NCBI GenBank assembly: GCA_037179385.1
Contig: CM074185.1
Coordinates: 5,761,371 to 5,825,370, forward strand
Reading direction: 5' to 3'
Length of the DNA stretch: 64,000 bases
Source of the DNA: Holothuria scabra
Lineage: Eukaryota > Echinodermata > Holothuroidea > Aspidochirotida > Holothuriidae
Shown here: one piece after another, positions 12,501 through 23,955 of the stretch
Layout of the letters: each line of letters opens with the position of its first letter
Position numbering within the stretch: the first letter of the stretch is position 1
Made by a program: the position numbers and the translations under genes
The notes under the pieces: model-generated
Seen by the model: only the letters and a program-made list of their open reading frames with translations
Database searches by the model: none
What the model was told of the DNA's origin: nothing

Positions 12501-13119
12501 TCAAGCCAAAGTGGTACATTGCGCAATAATTTGTGATGTTATTATTGTAATACTCAAGTTACAAGTTTTGTATTTCTTTGTTTTTCTGAGAGTTACTGCA
12601 CCTTGTACCAAGGTGTGAGAGTACTCTTACCCTTAGGGGGTGATGTTTTTAACTAAGTCCTTCCTGTAGAACATGCTATGCAAGCAAACAAGAAACGCTC
12701 AATTTCATAAAAATATTTTTAATTTTAAAGGGAAACAAAGTAGATTTAGTTAGTTGTGCAACAAGAAAGTCATAAAGTATTGCGTAATGGACTAATTTGC
12801 TTTAAGTGAATTAATTTCAACATTTTATATCTCAGCCCAAGAATGTTCCATGGAGATGAGAGCAGGATTGTTCGAATTCATTTTGCATTGTTTAATGTAA
12901 TTTTTTTATCTCATCGCTCCGTGGGGAGGATGAGATATTGCAGTCACTTTATCTATCAGGCCATATATGGCAATGCCAGCTTGAATCGCAATGGTTACCA
13001 TGGTAACAGTAAATTTTCCCAATTTACTAGTCTCAAGGTCTAACCCATGGTAAGGTACCCCGGGTGACTGAAGATCCAGGGCTGAGAGAGGGGTCAAAAG
13101 TCAAAACCTGTCCGTGTGT

Positions 13120-13880
13120 GGTGTGATGGTGGGTGAGTGTGTGTGTGTGTCTAATTTTTTTCCCTAATATCTTGTAAACGGCTGGGCCAATTTTCTTCAA
13201 ACTTGGGAAGATGGTAACTTAGGTACAACAATAACCGGAAGTGAATGTCAAAGGTTACAGGTCAAAGGTGAAATTTAGTGAAACCACGTTTTCTTCTATA
13301 ATTCTCAAACGAAACGTTCCCCAGACACGAAACTTCACACATATGATGATTGCATCTAGACCCACCAAAAATATGTGGTTGCCATATCAACAGAAATCAA
13401 AGGTCAATCTTTAGAGTCGAACAAAAATTTTTCAAGTGATAATGTGTTCGTAAAACAACCTTTTTGTCCCTTAAACTCCTCCTAGTGGGCTTGACCGATT
13501 CTTTTCAAAATTGGTAGGTGGGAACTTTTGTCCTTCAGAACCTCCTAAGTAAAGGTCAAAGGTCAGAGGTCAAAGGTCACATTTTGCAAAACTGACCACA
13601 TTTTTACTATGTTGTACTAAAACTTTAAAAAAACCTTCATTTTACATGAAACTTCACAAATATAGTAGGGTGGACTAATTCTAACAAAATATGTAGTTGC
13701 CATGGCAAGCAAGTTCAAAGGTCACGTGAAAGGGGCCAAATACTTTTTCTTGTATTTACTTTTACTCTAAACGGAAGCATCCCACAAATCTGAAAGTCTA
13801 AGTGTAATAGCCTAGGCATGACAAGTTGTACCGATATGTGTGGTTGTCATGGCAATCATGGACATAGTTCACGTTACAGA
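13120..13880. repeat. degenerate tandem repeat of about 310 bp with GGTCAAAGGTCA motifs
   Basis: Blocks recur in order with similar spacing. GGCTGGGCCAATTTTCTTC near 13179 corresponds to GGGCTTGACCGATTCTTTTC near 13485. AATATGTGGTTGCCAT near 13370 corresponds to AATATGTAGTTGCCAT near 13687, and a third partial copy GATATGTGTGGTTGTCAT lies near 13833. Two to three diverged units are therefore present. The stretch begins with a GT dinucleotide run near 13136-13150 and includes a cluster of AGGTCA half-sites, listed separately. No coding frame. Confidence 0.65.
13553..13579 (+). promoter_or_regulatory. four AGGTCA half-sites in direct repeat, 1-bp spacing (DR1)
   Basis: The bases read AGGTCA four times, each separated by one base (A, G, A). 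AGGTCA-n-AGGTCA is the DR1 response element bound by RXR, HNF4, COUP-TF and related nuclear receptors. The site lies inside a decayed repeat in an intron; whether it is used is unknown. Confidence 0.5.
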
Positions 13881-14039
13881 TTGTCAAAGGTTAAGATGGG
13901 CATGACACGACAACGAAAACATTTGTGTATTTTCAAAATTAGATACATTATTTTACAAATATCATCTCACACCCCATTAAAACCCTTTACAATTCGGTGT
14001 AAATGATATTCGAAGGAAAACGTTCAAAATCCAATTTCA

Positions 14040-15560
14040 AAAATGCCGCAACAACTCACGTGACTTTTACGACGCAATTGGCGGTATAAACCCCACCCTT
14101 CGGCGCGCATTTAGATGTTGAACTAATGTAACGCTCGGTAAAGTTATCCTATCTTAGCAACCTCATGAAAACGTTTGCATCACAATACAGAGTCCAACAT
14201 ACAGAGCGAAAGGAGCGGCCCTTGGTGGGATTCAGAGCAAATCATTGGCCAATATGTTCGCGAGCATATGCGCGCGGGTAAAAATAGTTCTGTTTTTATG
14301 CAAGAAAGACTCGGTTTGGGAGCTATAAAGAACAGCTTCGAACATGTATGGATAGACCACAACAAGCGTGTCCCCACTACGAGCGCGTCTTTACTGTATG
14401 AGCTGTTTGGTGAAGATGCTATTGCGAATACTTAGCAGTAACCGTGCAATGCACAATTCACAATGTAGTCAGTGGCCACGCTCACTGCTATCCTAGCACC
14501 GGTGTTTGCCATTATGTATGCGCAAACACGCGTTACCATGCACATGATTCGATGATTGTGAGCTCTCTGGTACAGTGTTGCTAACCGTGCATCCAATGAC
14601 GTCACGATTTTGAGACGCGTTCACATACGTTTTTTCGGTTGTGAATTTCAAATGGGCTGAGCCTGGCCTGTAATTGGGAATTCAAAACCTTGTTTTTCGG
14701 TATTTATGGACATAATTTAGTTGGGAAATCTTTCACTTTATGTCAAGGTGTACCCAAACTTACCGAGAAACTTACTTTGGCCGTGTCATTACCACTTTAA
14801 TGTTTTGTAACTAGCCTATTTTTCATCAAGTAATATAGGCCTAAATATGCTATACTGAGCCTCAGGCCCAGGTTAGTACTTCGTAGTAGCAGTCTCGTCT
14901 TCACAACTCAAATTCTTTATTCACTAACTTGTATGCTGCAGTGAGATTTTTAAGTTCTGCTCGCACTTCACTTTGATAGCCCTTATATCCAGAGTGTTCT
15001 TATAAGGTCTATGCTGTAAATGCTAGTCCTGTAGTATGAAAGTAAAAGTCTAACCTAGCGCTAGACTTGAAATCTGAAGCTGGTTAACGGTATGTAGGCT
15101 AGGTCTGGGGCTTAGGCATGGCTCTGAGACCTACGTCATTTATAATCTTGAGTTATAACCCAAGATATTAAAATGTGGGTGACTAACATTAGGTAAGGCA
15201 TACGGTCTACCTATCTTACATATAAGTGCCCTTAAAACTTGGCGGTTCTGAAGCATCGCCAAAGAAAAAAAAGGTATGTGATAATTTCCTTGCCACGGGC
15301 TAGGATTCGCCATAGGCCAGTACGCAGAAAAGCTTTTTGCGTCGGCGGGAAATCTTTTAACGCCACGCGTTCAACATGGCGCACATGCCCAGTTTTTTAA
15401 TTGAGACGCACTTGATGTGCATATCAGCTCGACACACATGAAGTTTGCCGTCGCGTCAAAATGGAGAATACGCTCAGATAGCGCCTGAATTATAATAATT
15501 ACGCACTTGTCTAACGCGTCCCCGAAAGCGTCTTACTTTTATAATCGTTGCTTCCATATC
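14040..15560. other. CpG-richer segment with an unassigned 86-codon open frame
   Basis: Compared with the surrounding AT-rich intron this stretch has visibly more CG dinucleotides (for example GCGCGC, ACGCGT and GTCGCG-type strings near 14100, 14270, 14610, 15340-15530). The open frame at 14175-14435 contains YVREHMRAGKNSS and FMQERLGLGAIKNSFEHVW, which looks more protein-like than most chance frames but matches no family I recognise. It could be an exon of an unrelated transcript, a transposon fragment or a decayed promoter region. Confidence 0.3.
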
Positions 15561-16550
15561 CGTATCAGTTTAGTGTAACAGCTAAGCTCGTTGTTTTTTC
15601 ATAGTGTTGCAAGGGGATAACAGCATCTTAAAAAATAAATTTGTTCCAAAATCTTAGATAGGCCTACTGGATTAAAAGGGCAAGCGTTACAAAGATTGGG
15701 TAGCCTTTCTCCAGTTCTTTTATAATCTGGTGTCAGAATTTAAATATCCAATTTATGTTTTTTGGAATAAGGGGTGCGCCTTTAGTTCCAAGGACTGGAT
15801 TGGTCGGTGCCATATTCTTTCCCCTCGCTATCTTACGAAAAAAAATCTTCTGTCCCTTGGAACGAATAAAAAATCGCTTCCCTTGGACTTCAAATAGGAA
15901 TTTGAAAGGATTGTAGCATGGAGTTTAAGTATGGTAATTTTTGTCAATGACATTCTACTGTAGCATAAAAACAGCACATATTAAACTTCTAGCACATCAA
16001 AAATTCAAGTTCTGTAACCAACTTGCGCACATGTTAGCGATGAGATATGCAACTCGGTGGATTGCCCTCTTGTTAAGTTTTTTTTTTTTAACTTGAGGTA
16101 CACTTTAGTTACTAAAAATACAGTTTGGGGCTTTTTACAGAGTTTGTATGTAATGTGAAATTACAGAACTTCTTAGTGACTCTGCTGGCAAAAAATCTGC
16201 AATAATAATACTGTAAATTTTACGTTGGTTTTCTGTAAACTGAAATAACCCAAATTTCCCGGAAACTATGCTGCCAAAAAATTTCTGTTAAAAATAGGTA
16301 TTTTTTACATTTTACTGTGATAAAAACCACTTGTTATGATAGTTTCTGAAAGCAATGCGTTCCATTTATGTTTTTAGCAATACAGAATATATTTAACTTT
16401 TAAAGTCAACCGCAATGTGGAATATGGCACCTTAATTTTACTTATGTGGACCTATTGACAATTTCATGACCGATTAGTTTGTTGTATACAATTTTCGGTA
16501 GTCAAGAGGCTTCTTAAAAAAACCGTGTCATACTTGTGTTTTTATTTCAG

Positions 16551-16730
16551 TGATTCAATGCAATCGTCCAGAAATACCAACCCATGGAAATTCAGATGTC
16601 GATTTTGAATCTTACGGTTATGAAGGAACAGTAAGTTTTGACTGCGATCCTGGTTACATACTTAAAGGAAGTAGCACCATCACTTGCAATGAACACGGGC
16701 AATGGTCTCCACCGCCACCTCTTTGCCTGG
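16551..16730 (+). CDS. CCP/sushi exon 2 (phase 1-1)
   Basis: Sixty codons encode a canonical short CCP module: QCNRPE (C1), an N-terminal loop with THG, FDCDPGYIL (C2 with GY), ITCNEHGQWS (C3 and the conserved Trp) and PPLC (C4). The acceptor TTTTTATTTCAG is strong and the donor GTAAGA matches consensus; both borders are phase 1. It is the most typical sushi module in the gene. Its upstream neighbour is 10.4 kb away and the next exon 4.7 kb downstream. Confidence 0.9.
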
Positions 16731-17194
16731 GTAAGATAACAGCTCAGTTTTAGGTCTCTAAGTTAAAACCTGGAAACCTTGTAAAAACGATACCTCAAGA
16801 TAACAATAACTAAATCTATAGACTGTTTAGATTCTCTTTCAAGCATGAAAGCGCAAATTTTGGAACAGCAGATGGATCTCGATTCAAAGTATTTTTAATA
16901 AATTTCTAAATATCACTTGCAATGGCAAACTTACTTTGAAGTGAGCATTTTATTACAAGGGCCAAAATGATAGCGACTACTCTATTGTTTAGTCTAATTA
17001 ATACTTAATTCAATTTTTAAAGATATGCGCTACCTTACTTCGAAAGGGTGCGTAATTGGCATCAGATTGCGTGTAAAAACGCAAAATACCTAGCTTTATC
17101 CTGTTTGGCATCCGCAATTCATTTTTAACACTATTCCTGTCAAAGTTGAAAATCCTGCACCATTTTGCATCTAGGTTCCTTCAAAAATCTAATA

Positions 17195-17290
17195 TTTTCA
17201 AGGGGCTCTAACCCCTCCCGAAGACCGGCGATAACCCAAACCCATGCATATTCCCTTCTTTAGAGAAAACCAGGCGTACGCCACGCACTG
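17195..17290 (+). mobile_element. relic 3' end of the hAT-like family at 3182/3467
   Basis: Shares CAAGG...CCCCTCCC..GACCGGC.AT and the end AGAGAAA-CCAGG...CACTG with the copies at 3182 and 3508. Only the right half is recognisable. Confidence 0.5.
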
Positions 17291-17809
17291 TAAGAGGAGG
17301 AACCCGACCAATATGTTGAACATCAGTGGTCATGACAGGTCGCCAAAGGTTAAATGTCATCCATCTGGGGGTAATGAGAGGTCAAAAAGTAAAATTTCGT
17401 AAGATTTCTCAAGCTGCAAGAGGTTAAATTCCCATGATTTCCAAAATCATCACCTGGGGTCAGCAGATCTCAAAAAAAAAAAAAAAAAAAAATCAAGAAT
17501 TCCCCCCAAAAAACTCTCAAAGCCAAGCTCAACCTTTTTCGCAAATCACAAAGCTCGATTTAAACTGGGCTGTCAACTTTCACAAGAGTCGCAGAATAAG
17601 GAACCTTGTATTTATTGGAAATCAATGCAATAGTAAGAAAACGGTGGACAAATAAACTTGGTAACAGTGAACCCGAAACATCGGATGGAATCTAATTCAA
17701 CATAACCTAGACTACCGTCATATCATTGCAGCAATCACTTTCATGAACAGTTGTTACGCTCACATTAGTATTAGCAGCATAGCTGTGAGATTCTCCTTCT
17801 CTTTCAGAG

Positions 17810-17955
17810 GGCGGCAACCTTCTACCCGACTCCAGATCCCTAAGCAGGTCATAATCTCTACCCGACTGAGGCACCGTAGTCTGCTTGATTTAGCAAGGTT
17901 TGGGCTAATTGTGGGACTGTAGCTCCTCCGCCCAGTCCAGTACGGCGGTAATTAG
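17810..17955 (-). mobile_element. tRNA-like SINE copy 2, diverged
   Basis: On the minus strand it repeats the block order of 7378-7508: a GAGCTACAGTCCC-type block, TTGCTAAATC, GTGCCTCAGTCGGGTAGAGA (box A-like) and a decayed box B region ending GATCTGGAGT. Two independent copies with this order make it a dispersed SINE-type family rather than a chance tRNA match. Confidence 0.5.
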
Positions 17956-20900
17956 CAGTTTCTTTCTCCCCGCAGTGCACAAGTAAGAATTTCCCTTTTT
18001 TTCCAAAACGACAATCGATCACTCTCTTCAAACCTTCATGAAAGACAACTTCCTACCTGCAAAAGACAGGGAAAAGGAAGGTTGACTTAGAGTTTTCTGA
18101 TAATTTGACATACTATAACATTCGTCATTACTTTTAATCTTTATTTGCCAGCTGACATGCTTTCTCCATTTGAAAACTATCGTTTAAAATTATAATTTTT
18201 CCCAAAAGCGGGGAACACCCCCTATGTGCCCCATCATCTAGGCCGCAACTTCGGTATTGTTCCACGATCGTTCACTATCCTGCTTAAATGCCTTCGAACG
18301 GCCTTAATAACGTTAATCAATTTAATGGATTGCCACCTGGAAACTTCCAAGTGGTGGCATCTTATTTAACAAATCTTAACCTGGAACTTTTATTGGAATA
18401 GTTCATTGAAGTTTCGAGACTTAATTGGGCATTGATTTATCGGTAATAAAACTTCGATTGTAAAAACTGAACCAGCCGTGAAGCTTGTAGGGATATCAAT
18501 TATCATTATTACACCTGCAAACAGACTCATTAAGAGATGGTGCAAAAGGATACTTTCCAATGAGTTCTGTGAGCGCAAATTCCCTCCAGTTGGAAAGGGG
18601 TGCACAAAACCCGAAGTATGTCAAAAAACGTAGGGTTTTGGCTGAAAGGGAAATTGAAAATAATTGAATGTTAGCTTATAAGAATCAAAGAACCTATTTG
18701 TAGTGGAACAATATGCTCCTCTCCCTATCATGTTCATTTCCAAGTCCCCCAACTAAGTAACCGGTGGCAATTCCAAGGAGTTCAGAGTAACACCTTCTTG
18801 CTAAAACTGTAATAAGCCCCTCTACTAGTACAAATAGAAACCTAGGACATTGCTGAAGGCTATATAGTGGCGATTTTCTTATAAGGCTATACGCAAGTTG
18901 CAATATTGTGTATCACAACACTTTATTCATGATGTATAATGTTAGTTGACCGTTTCACTAAGATTTCAAGACTGCAAAACATAATGTATGTAACTTTGTC
19001 TTTATAAAGTTAACACTTCTAAAACGTGTGTGAAAAATTGAATGCACGTGTCCGGTTCACGTGACACCTGGGAGTCTCTTTTATTTTACAAAAATGTATT
19101 GAAAACGAAGTAAACTCATTATAAAATGCCTTTTGGATATATTTCGGTAAACTATTGATTCCCTTGTGACGATCGATTTTCCATGCAATGGTGGCGCACA
19201 ATAGGCCTTGTTCCTAATAGTATTCATGAACTAGAGACCAAGTTCTAATACATGCCCCGTACAAAATTTCGGCCAATATGAAAGCAAGAGCAAGGTACAA
19301 AATTGTTAAGTCTCCGACGTTCAGGCGTTGCGTTGCAACATTTTGACGATTTTTGAAACCTCAGAAGAGGTGCATTTTCCCCCGCAATTCTCGGAGAGTA
19401 AAGAAACAACAACACTCTTGTTACTGTAGGAAAATCATTTAACATTGTGTTCAACTATGCAAACGTTGGAGTTACAAATTAGTGGCATATCGCCTGTATC
19501 TGAGGTTTATTTTCAATTTTCAGAGTCGTTTTTCAGGCAATCCCTAAAAAGTAGCAAACTGTTAGAGCAAGCGCACACAAGGAAGAAACGAATGGTTGGT
19601 CGAGACACTGCGAATTTGTACCTTCTTTGGCCTCCATGGTCGGAGGTTCCACAATTTTGACTTTGGACTCTAGCCAATACAGCTCTTAGCCTAGTTCAAA
19701 AAATACGGGCGGCATACGTTCACGTTCCCCTACACCAACCATTACGATTAATCGGTCTTTTGTCAGTTTAATCATAGTTATTATTCCTTTCCCCTGATTG
19801 GGAAACTCCGCGAACTGACTGCTTATGTTGAGATTCCGGTTGTCGTCAGTCACGTAACGTTGATAGTACACTAGAGCCTTGTTGTTGGACTCTCCTTACG
19901 TACTGTAAATATGCAAACAGGGTAAACTGATTTCTTCGAGAGTCTGTTGTGAACAATTATCAAAATGTAATGACTTCAATTAGGGCGTTTATTATTGCGA
20001 AAGGTTTTATTCACATATCTGTCTTAAATTAGAACGGCCGTAAAGCGAGAATAACTGTACACAAACTAAAATAGCGGAACAATCGAAGGCTGGGCTAGCA
20101 ACAGTAACTTGGTAAGCACACTCAACAATTCCGCGAAACTGGGAGGCACTTAGGAATCGCACTAAATAACGTTAGACTAAATGGATTAATTCATTTTAAT
20201 AAACGAGTGTAACGGTTCATCAAACGAGTGTATTATTCAACATTTTTCAGTATCTATAGGAAGTACACCTACCGTAATGAAGTAGATCTACTTCAACCTT
20301 ACCGCTCACTGACTGCGGTACGATAAACCTGTGGGGCGTACTGAATGTCCTTAGGTAAGGTCTCCAAACGCCAGGCCTCGGAACCAGTATTTTACGCTTA
20401 AAAAGAGAAAATGAAACCCTAGAATAAAGGATTTTTTTCATTTTAATTCATTAATCTTAAAAACCTACTGACTAGGAGGCCTCTTGCAGTTCCCTTTTAG
20501 CCCTTGGGTCAACTTTAAGTTAACTTCCCAGCAGAACAGTACATCACTCAATGGAGCCATATCGCTACCGATCGATCGTGTGAATCTTCAAAACCACGTG
20601 ATGAATTTTTTTGAAGAGCTCAGCATGCTTTTACGAACGTAACGGACGCACCTTTCAAAAACTATGAACGCACATACAGCTGTTACGTCTGTTCATACAC
20701 AGTGTACGTAAAGAGTTTCCCAACCAGGGAAAGGTATAACTACTATGGTTTAATTGAAAGTAAGTGGAGCATTGCTTTCCACATAATTTAGACATTTGAA
20801 TGAGCATTTATTTCAGTAGTTACAGTTGGTCGCCAGAGGTGATTCAGTTTCCAGCAAAAAGAAGTCATTATATACATACCTCACTATAACCTATATACCG

Positions 20901-21473
20901 AAAGGAGGTTGACGACATTTAACTATTTATGAGGAGAGTAAAAGGATTGGTGCCCTAAAATGGGCTTAGTACCACTCTTCAAGAAGGCATTATGTCGTGT
21001 GAGATAGTAAGTCTTGCGGAAATGCAAGTTTAAAAAAAAGTGTTACCGGAGTTTTCTGAATGGCTCCAGAGCCTTTTTCATTAAAACCTCTTCGCCTTGG
21101 CGATGTCATTCGCAAACATAAAAAACGATACCACCTAAACACATACTGAATGATCTTAAAATAAATGCCACACGGAAGTTAACTTCCCCTACATTATAAA
21201 GGTGACAATTTTTTTTTTCCATCCTGAGGATCCCACCTGAGAAACCTTGGAGTAATATTTTATTCGTTTTTGAATTATTTTTAGCTTATCGTGTCTTGAG
21301 AGACCTCTGGTTCTGTTAAAGCTACTTTCATGTACCGGATTTATTACAAACATGTATTTTTATCTCCGTCTTGTAGCGTTTATTGTCATGGCACAGTATG
21401 CATGTTTTGTTTGTTATAAACGACTATAACATTTTAAATCGTCTTGTTCTCAATATTTCATATTGAAGGTCAG

Positions 21474-21683
21474 TGCCGTATCCGCCATGTCCTCGCAACT
21501 GGCACTGGACGCTGAATGGCACCAGCCGGTATATTAATTGCTACCATAATAATAACAGAATGGTCAATCCTGGGACTCGTTTGACCTATCATTGCTCGAA
21601 CGGCTACTTCAAATGTCAACAGATGGAACCAGTTTGCCGAAATGGCGATTGGGAGCCAACACTACTTAACCTATGTAAAGAAA
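21474..21683 (+). CDS. CCP-like exon 3 with six cysteines (phase 1-1)
   Basis: Seventy codons. CCP cysteines can be placed at PPC (C1), LTYHCSNGYF (C2 with GY), PVCRNGDWEP (C3 and Trp) and NLC (C4). Two further cysteines, YINC before the C2 strand and YFKC after it, could pair as a third disulfide, unusual for a sushi domain. The chosen acceptor GAAGGTCAG keeps phase 1; the alternative AG five bases upstream would put the reading frame out of phase. The pyrimidine tract is weak. Donor GTGAGT is good. Exon 4 follows after only 769 bp. Confidence 0.8.
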
Positions 21684-21984
21684 GTGAGTGTTCTTATTGC
21701 CATAGAAATAGTTAATAGCTTCGAAAGTTATTTAAATCCCTTTTTCGTCTCACATGGCATGATTCTGCACAAATGTCTTCCATTTTATTTGAGATATAAT
21801 GGGCCACAAACAATTGTTACTCTGCTTTATTACACCAAGTGTCCTCATAAGAGGTGAATTGTTCATTTTAAACTTGGTGTAAGGCAGACAAGTCCTCAAT
21901 TTGAAAAAAAAAAACTGGCGGGTAAAATACTTCATAAAATATATTTTTTTCAAAATGGAAACCTTAGAATACTGCAACTAAAGA

Positions 21985-22330
21985 GTACTATATTATTTTT
22001 TGAATTTTTACTCTCACATTTTCTTAAATTTTCTCTTCCACCTTTTTAATTCGACCTTATCACTTTGATAAATTTGAACTTCTACAGTTTTAAATCCATC
22101 CTTTCACTTTTGCGTGGTTGTTAAAAATCCATTTATTTAATTTTTGGATTTTTTTCAATATTCTCTCACTTTTTTAAATTCGAACTTTTGACTTTCTTTA
22201 ATTTGACCTTTCACATTTTCATATTTCAGAAGTTTAAATTGAAGACAGTAAAAGCGCGAACTTTAGAAAGAAATAGTTTGACATTAGATAAGTGAAAATG
22301 AGAATTAAAGAAAAATATGAAAGTGAAAGT
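21985..22330. repeat. degenerate low-complexity tandem, TTTCACTTTTTAAATTCGA-like
   Basis: Variants of a roughly 30-base motif (CACTTT, TTAAATTC, GA(A/C)CTT) recur from about 21985 to 22220, followed by purine-rich sequence that looks partly like their complement. It lies in the short intron between exons 3 and 4. No gene is seen. Confidence 0.4.
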
Positions 22331-22452
22331 ACGGATGAATAGACAAAGGAAAAGTTCCAATTGCCTAGAGGAGAGCGTGATGAAATAACATAATGTAACC
22401 TCTTCTTCCCAAATAACTCTCTAAATTGTTCTCAATTTTTAATTCCTTTAAG

Positions 22453-22668
22453 TTGGGTGTACATCTCTGACGTTACCTGACCCTAAGTTAACAACACGTT
22501 ACACATACCCGGGTGGGACACAGTGTATTCATTCAACCTACCATCAGCGGCAAACTGTAGTTGAATATTCCTGTAATCTTGGATACAAAATTCGTGATGG
22601 AGATCCTCGCCGAGCCACATGCCGGGACAGAATTTGGTCGCCTCAACAACAACCACGTTGTGAAGAAG
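22453..22668 (+). CDS. CCP-like exon 4 (phase 1-1)
   Basis: Seventy-two codons. The acceptor TTAATTCCTTTAAG is followed by GCTSLTLPDP (C1); later come GTQC, YSCNLGYKI (C2 with GY), ATCRDRIWSP (C3 and Trp) and PRCEE (C4). Five cysteines are present, so one (probably GTQC) is unpaired or pairs with another module. A later AG at 22487 would be out of phase and would lose C1, so the earlier start is preferred. Donor is GTAGGA, phase 1. The downstream intron is 7.3 kb. Confidence 0.8.
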
Positions 22669-22919
22669 GTAGGAAATTGGACGAAAACCCAAGCTCAAAA
22701 CACGATGACTTCAATTTACTTACAAGCCTAGAAATTCAATTTCTTCGTATTTGGTCACGATTTTTCGAAATGTTTCGTGCACTTTGCGTTGTCCAATGGT
22801 GTCGGCGCTCCTGTAAGATGGTCTGTTAGGTAACCACTACCTCCCACACCCTCCAAAAATGAAAAGTGGGAAGACGCTCCTGCTTTTGGATCATTGCTGT
22901 TTGTGGATAAGTTGGTTAA

Positions 22920-23110
22920 TTTTAGGCTTATAGACTTGTTTTGGTGTTCGGATGAAGTTCTAATATTGTCACATGTGTGCAAACAACGATTTCTATATTT
23001 CCTGTAATGTAGTTTATATTTTAGCTTGTTGTATGTGGGAGAAACGACTCGCCGCCTTTCGGAACGCTTCTTGGAAGTTTCATCTGCAGACGTAACAAAG
23101 GGTGGCATGG
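22920..23110 (+). pseudogene. Penelope-like GIY-YIG endonuclease relic
   Basis: In one frame CNVVYILAC and, after a shift, LLYVGETTRRLSERFLE are read near 22998-23075. The order C-x-VVY...C...YVGET-x-R-x-L-x-x-R resembles the GIY-YIG nuclease domain at the C-terminus of Penelope-like retroelements. A frameshift inside the domain and a stop after about ten more codons show it is dead. No matching reverse transcriptase was recognised upstream. Assignment to Penelope rather than another GIY-YIG carrier is inference. Confidence 0.5.
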
Positions 23111-23627
23111 GCGCGTGGTAATGCCCCCGTTTGGGAGGGCTACCATTTACCGTCGTTGCGAAGATTTCACGTAACAGAAGACCATATTTTTCAAGGAAAA
23201 CGTAACGATTCCAAATTTCCCTTTCAAAAACTGAATGGGAGGTTGTTCAGGTGCATGCAGTGCCCAGTAGTTTGCCATCTGTCCAGCCAGAGACAGACGA
23301 ACTCAAGCAATGGAAATGAAAATCTGAACAGGTCGTTTCCAGTTACAAATAATGATAAACAGTAGTATTAGAATGTCATCTCATATGTCTGACTGAAAAT
23401 TCATTTGAAGCCACCGTGTAATGTGACATATTTTTAAAGACGGTGGAAGTAAAATCATTTATAGTTGGGAGTTCGGGTAGTCATAGGAAATTTCGTCAAT
23501 TTAGTAGACCTTGCAATAAAATACAACGAAAAGCCTTAGTAGAGAGTAGACTCTTAAAGGGGTGAAGTTGGGGTTCCCCGTTCTTCCGCACTCTCAGCTA
23601 CAGGCATAAGTCTTCCCCACAGGTTTT

Positions 23628-23955
23628 CCGAAACCAGTGGCACAAATCGTCCCCTTTCTGGTGTACTGACGAATCGCAAAATCAAGAATTTCATGAATGT
23701 GTGGGTCTGGTGTTTCACATAGTGACGAATGTTGTCTTATTTGGAGAATTTTCGCCATATTCATCGCTTTTGTCTTTGGAATTGTAGAAAATAATATATT
23801 TTACAAATTCGTTGCAATTTTTAAAGCTGAGGTGAACAGATTACGGCAAAAAATGCATTCGTCACTACGCCAAAATTGCTAAATTTGAACATTCGTCAAT
23901 ATGCCTTTTGGCGATTCGTCAGTACCCCAGAAAGGGGACGAAATACGACTGCCAA
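23628..23955. mobile_element. foldback element, about 330 bp, with TGACGAAT motifs
   Basis: The left arm (GTCCCCTTTCTGG.GTACTGACGAATCGC, 23648-23676) is complementary to the right arm (GGCGATTCGTCAGTACCCCAGAAAGGGGAC, 23910-23939). Inside, GTGACGAATG and ATTCGTCACT lie at mirrored positions. This is the structure of a foldback MITE; no target duplication was found. Confidence 0.65.

Larger units (their letters stand above)
6189..16550 (+). other. intron 1 (10.4 kb), transposon-bearing
   Basis: Besides the MITE, SINE, hAT-end and DR1-bearing repeat listed separately, I see no supported exon. The 142-codon open frame at 7942-8370 lacks a recognisable domain and suitable splice context. The part from 9600 to 12800 is AT-rich with homopolymer runs and nothing I recognise. 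A CpG-richer stretch lies at 14040-15560. Near 16080-16330 are repeated short TGTAAA/TTTACA motifs typical of decayed MITEs. Confidence 0.6.
16731..21473 (+). other. intron 2 (4.7 kb)
   Basis: Contains the hAT-like relic at 17195-17290, a 21-base A run near 17472, the second SINE copy at 17810-17955, and otherwise AT-rich DNA in which I see no exon or recognised element (about 18000-21400). Confidence 0.6.

Noticed and set aside
22755..23108. 117-codon minus-strand open frame
   Set aside because: It is antisense to the GIY-YIG relic and shows no domain.
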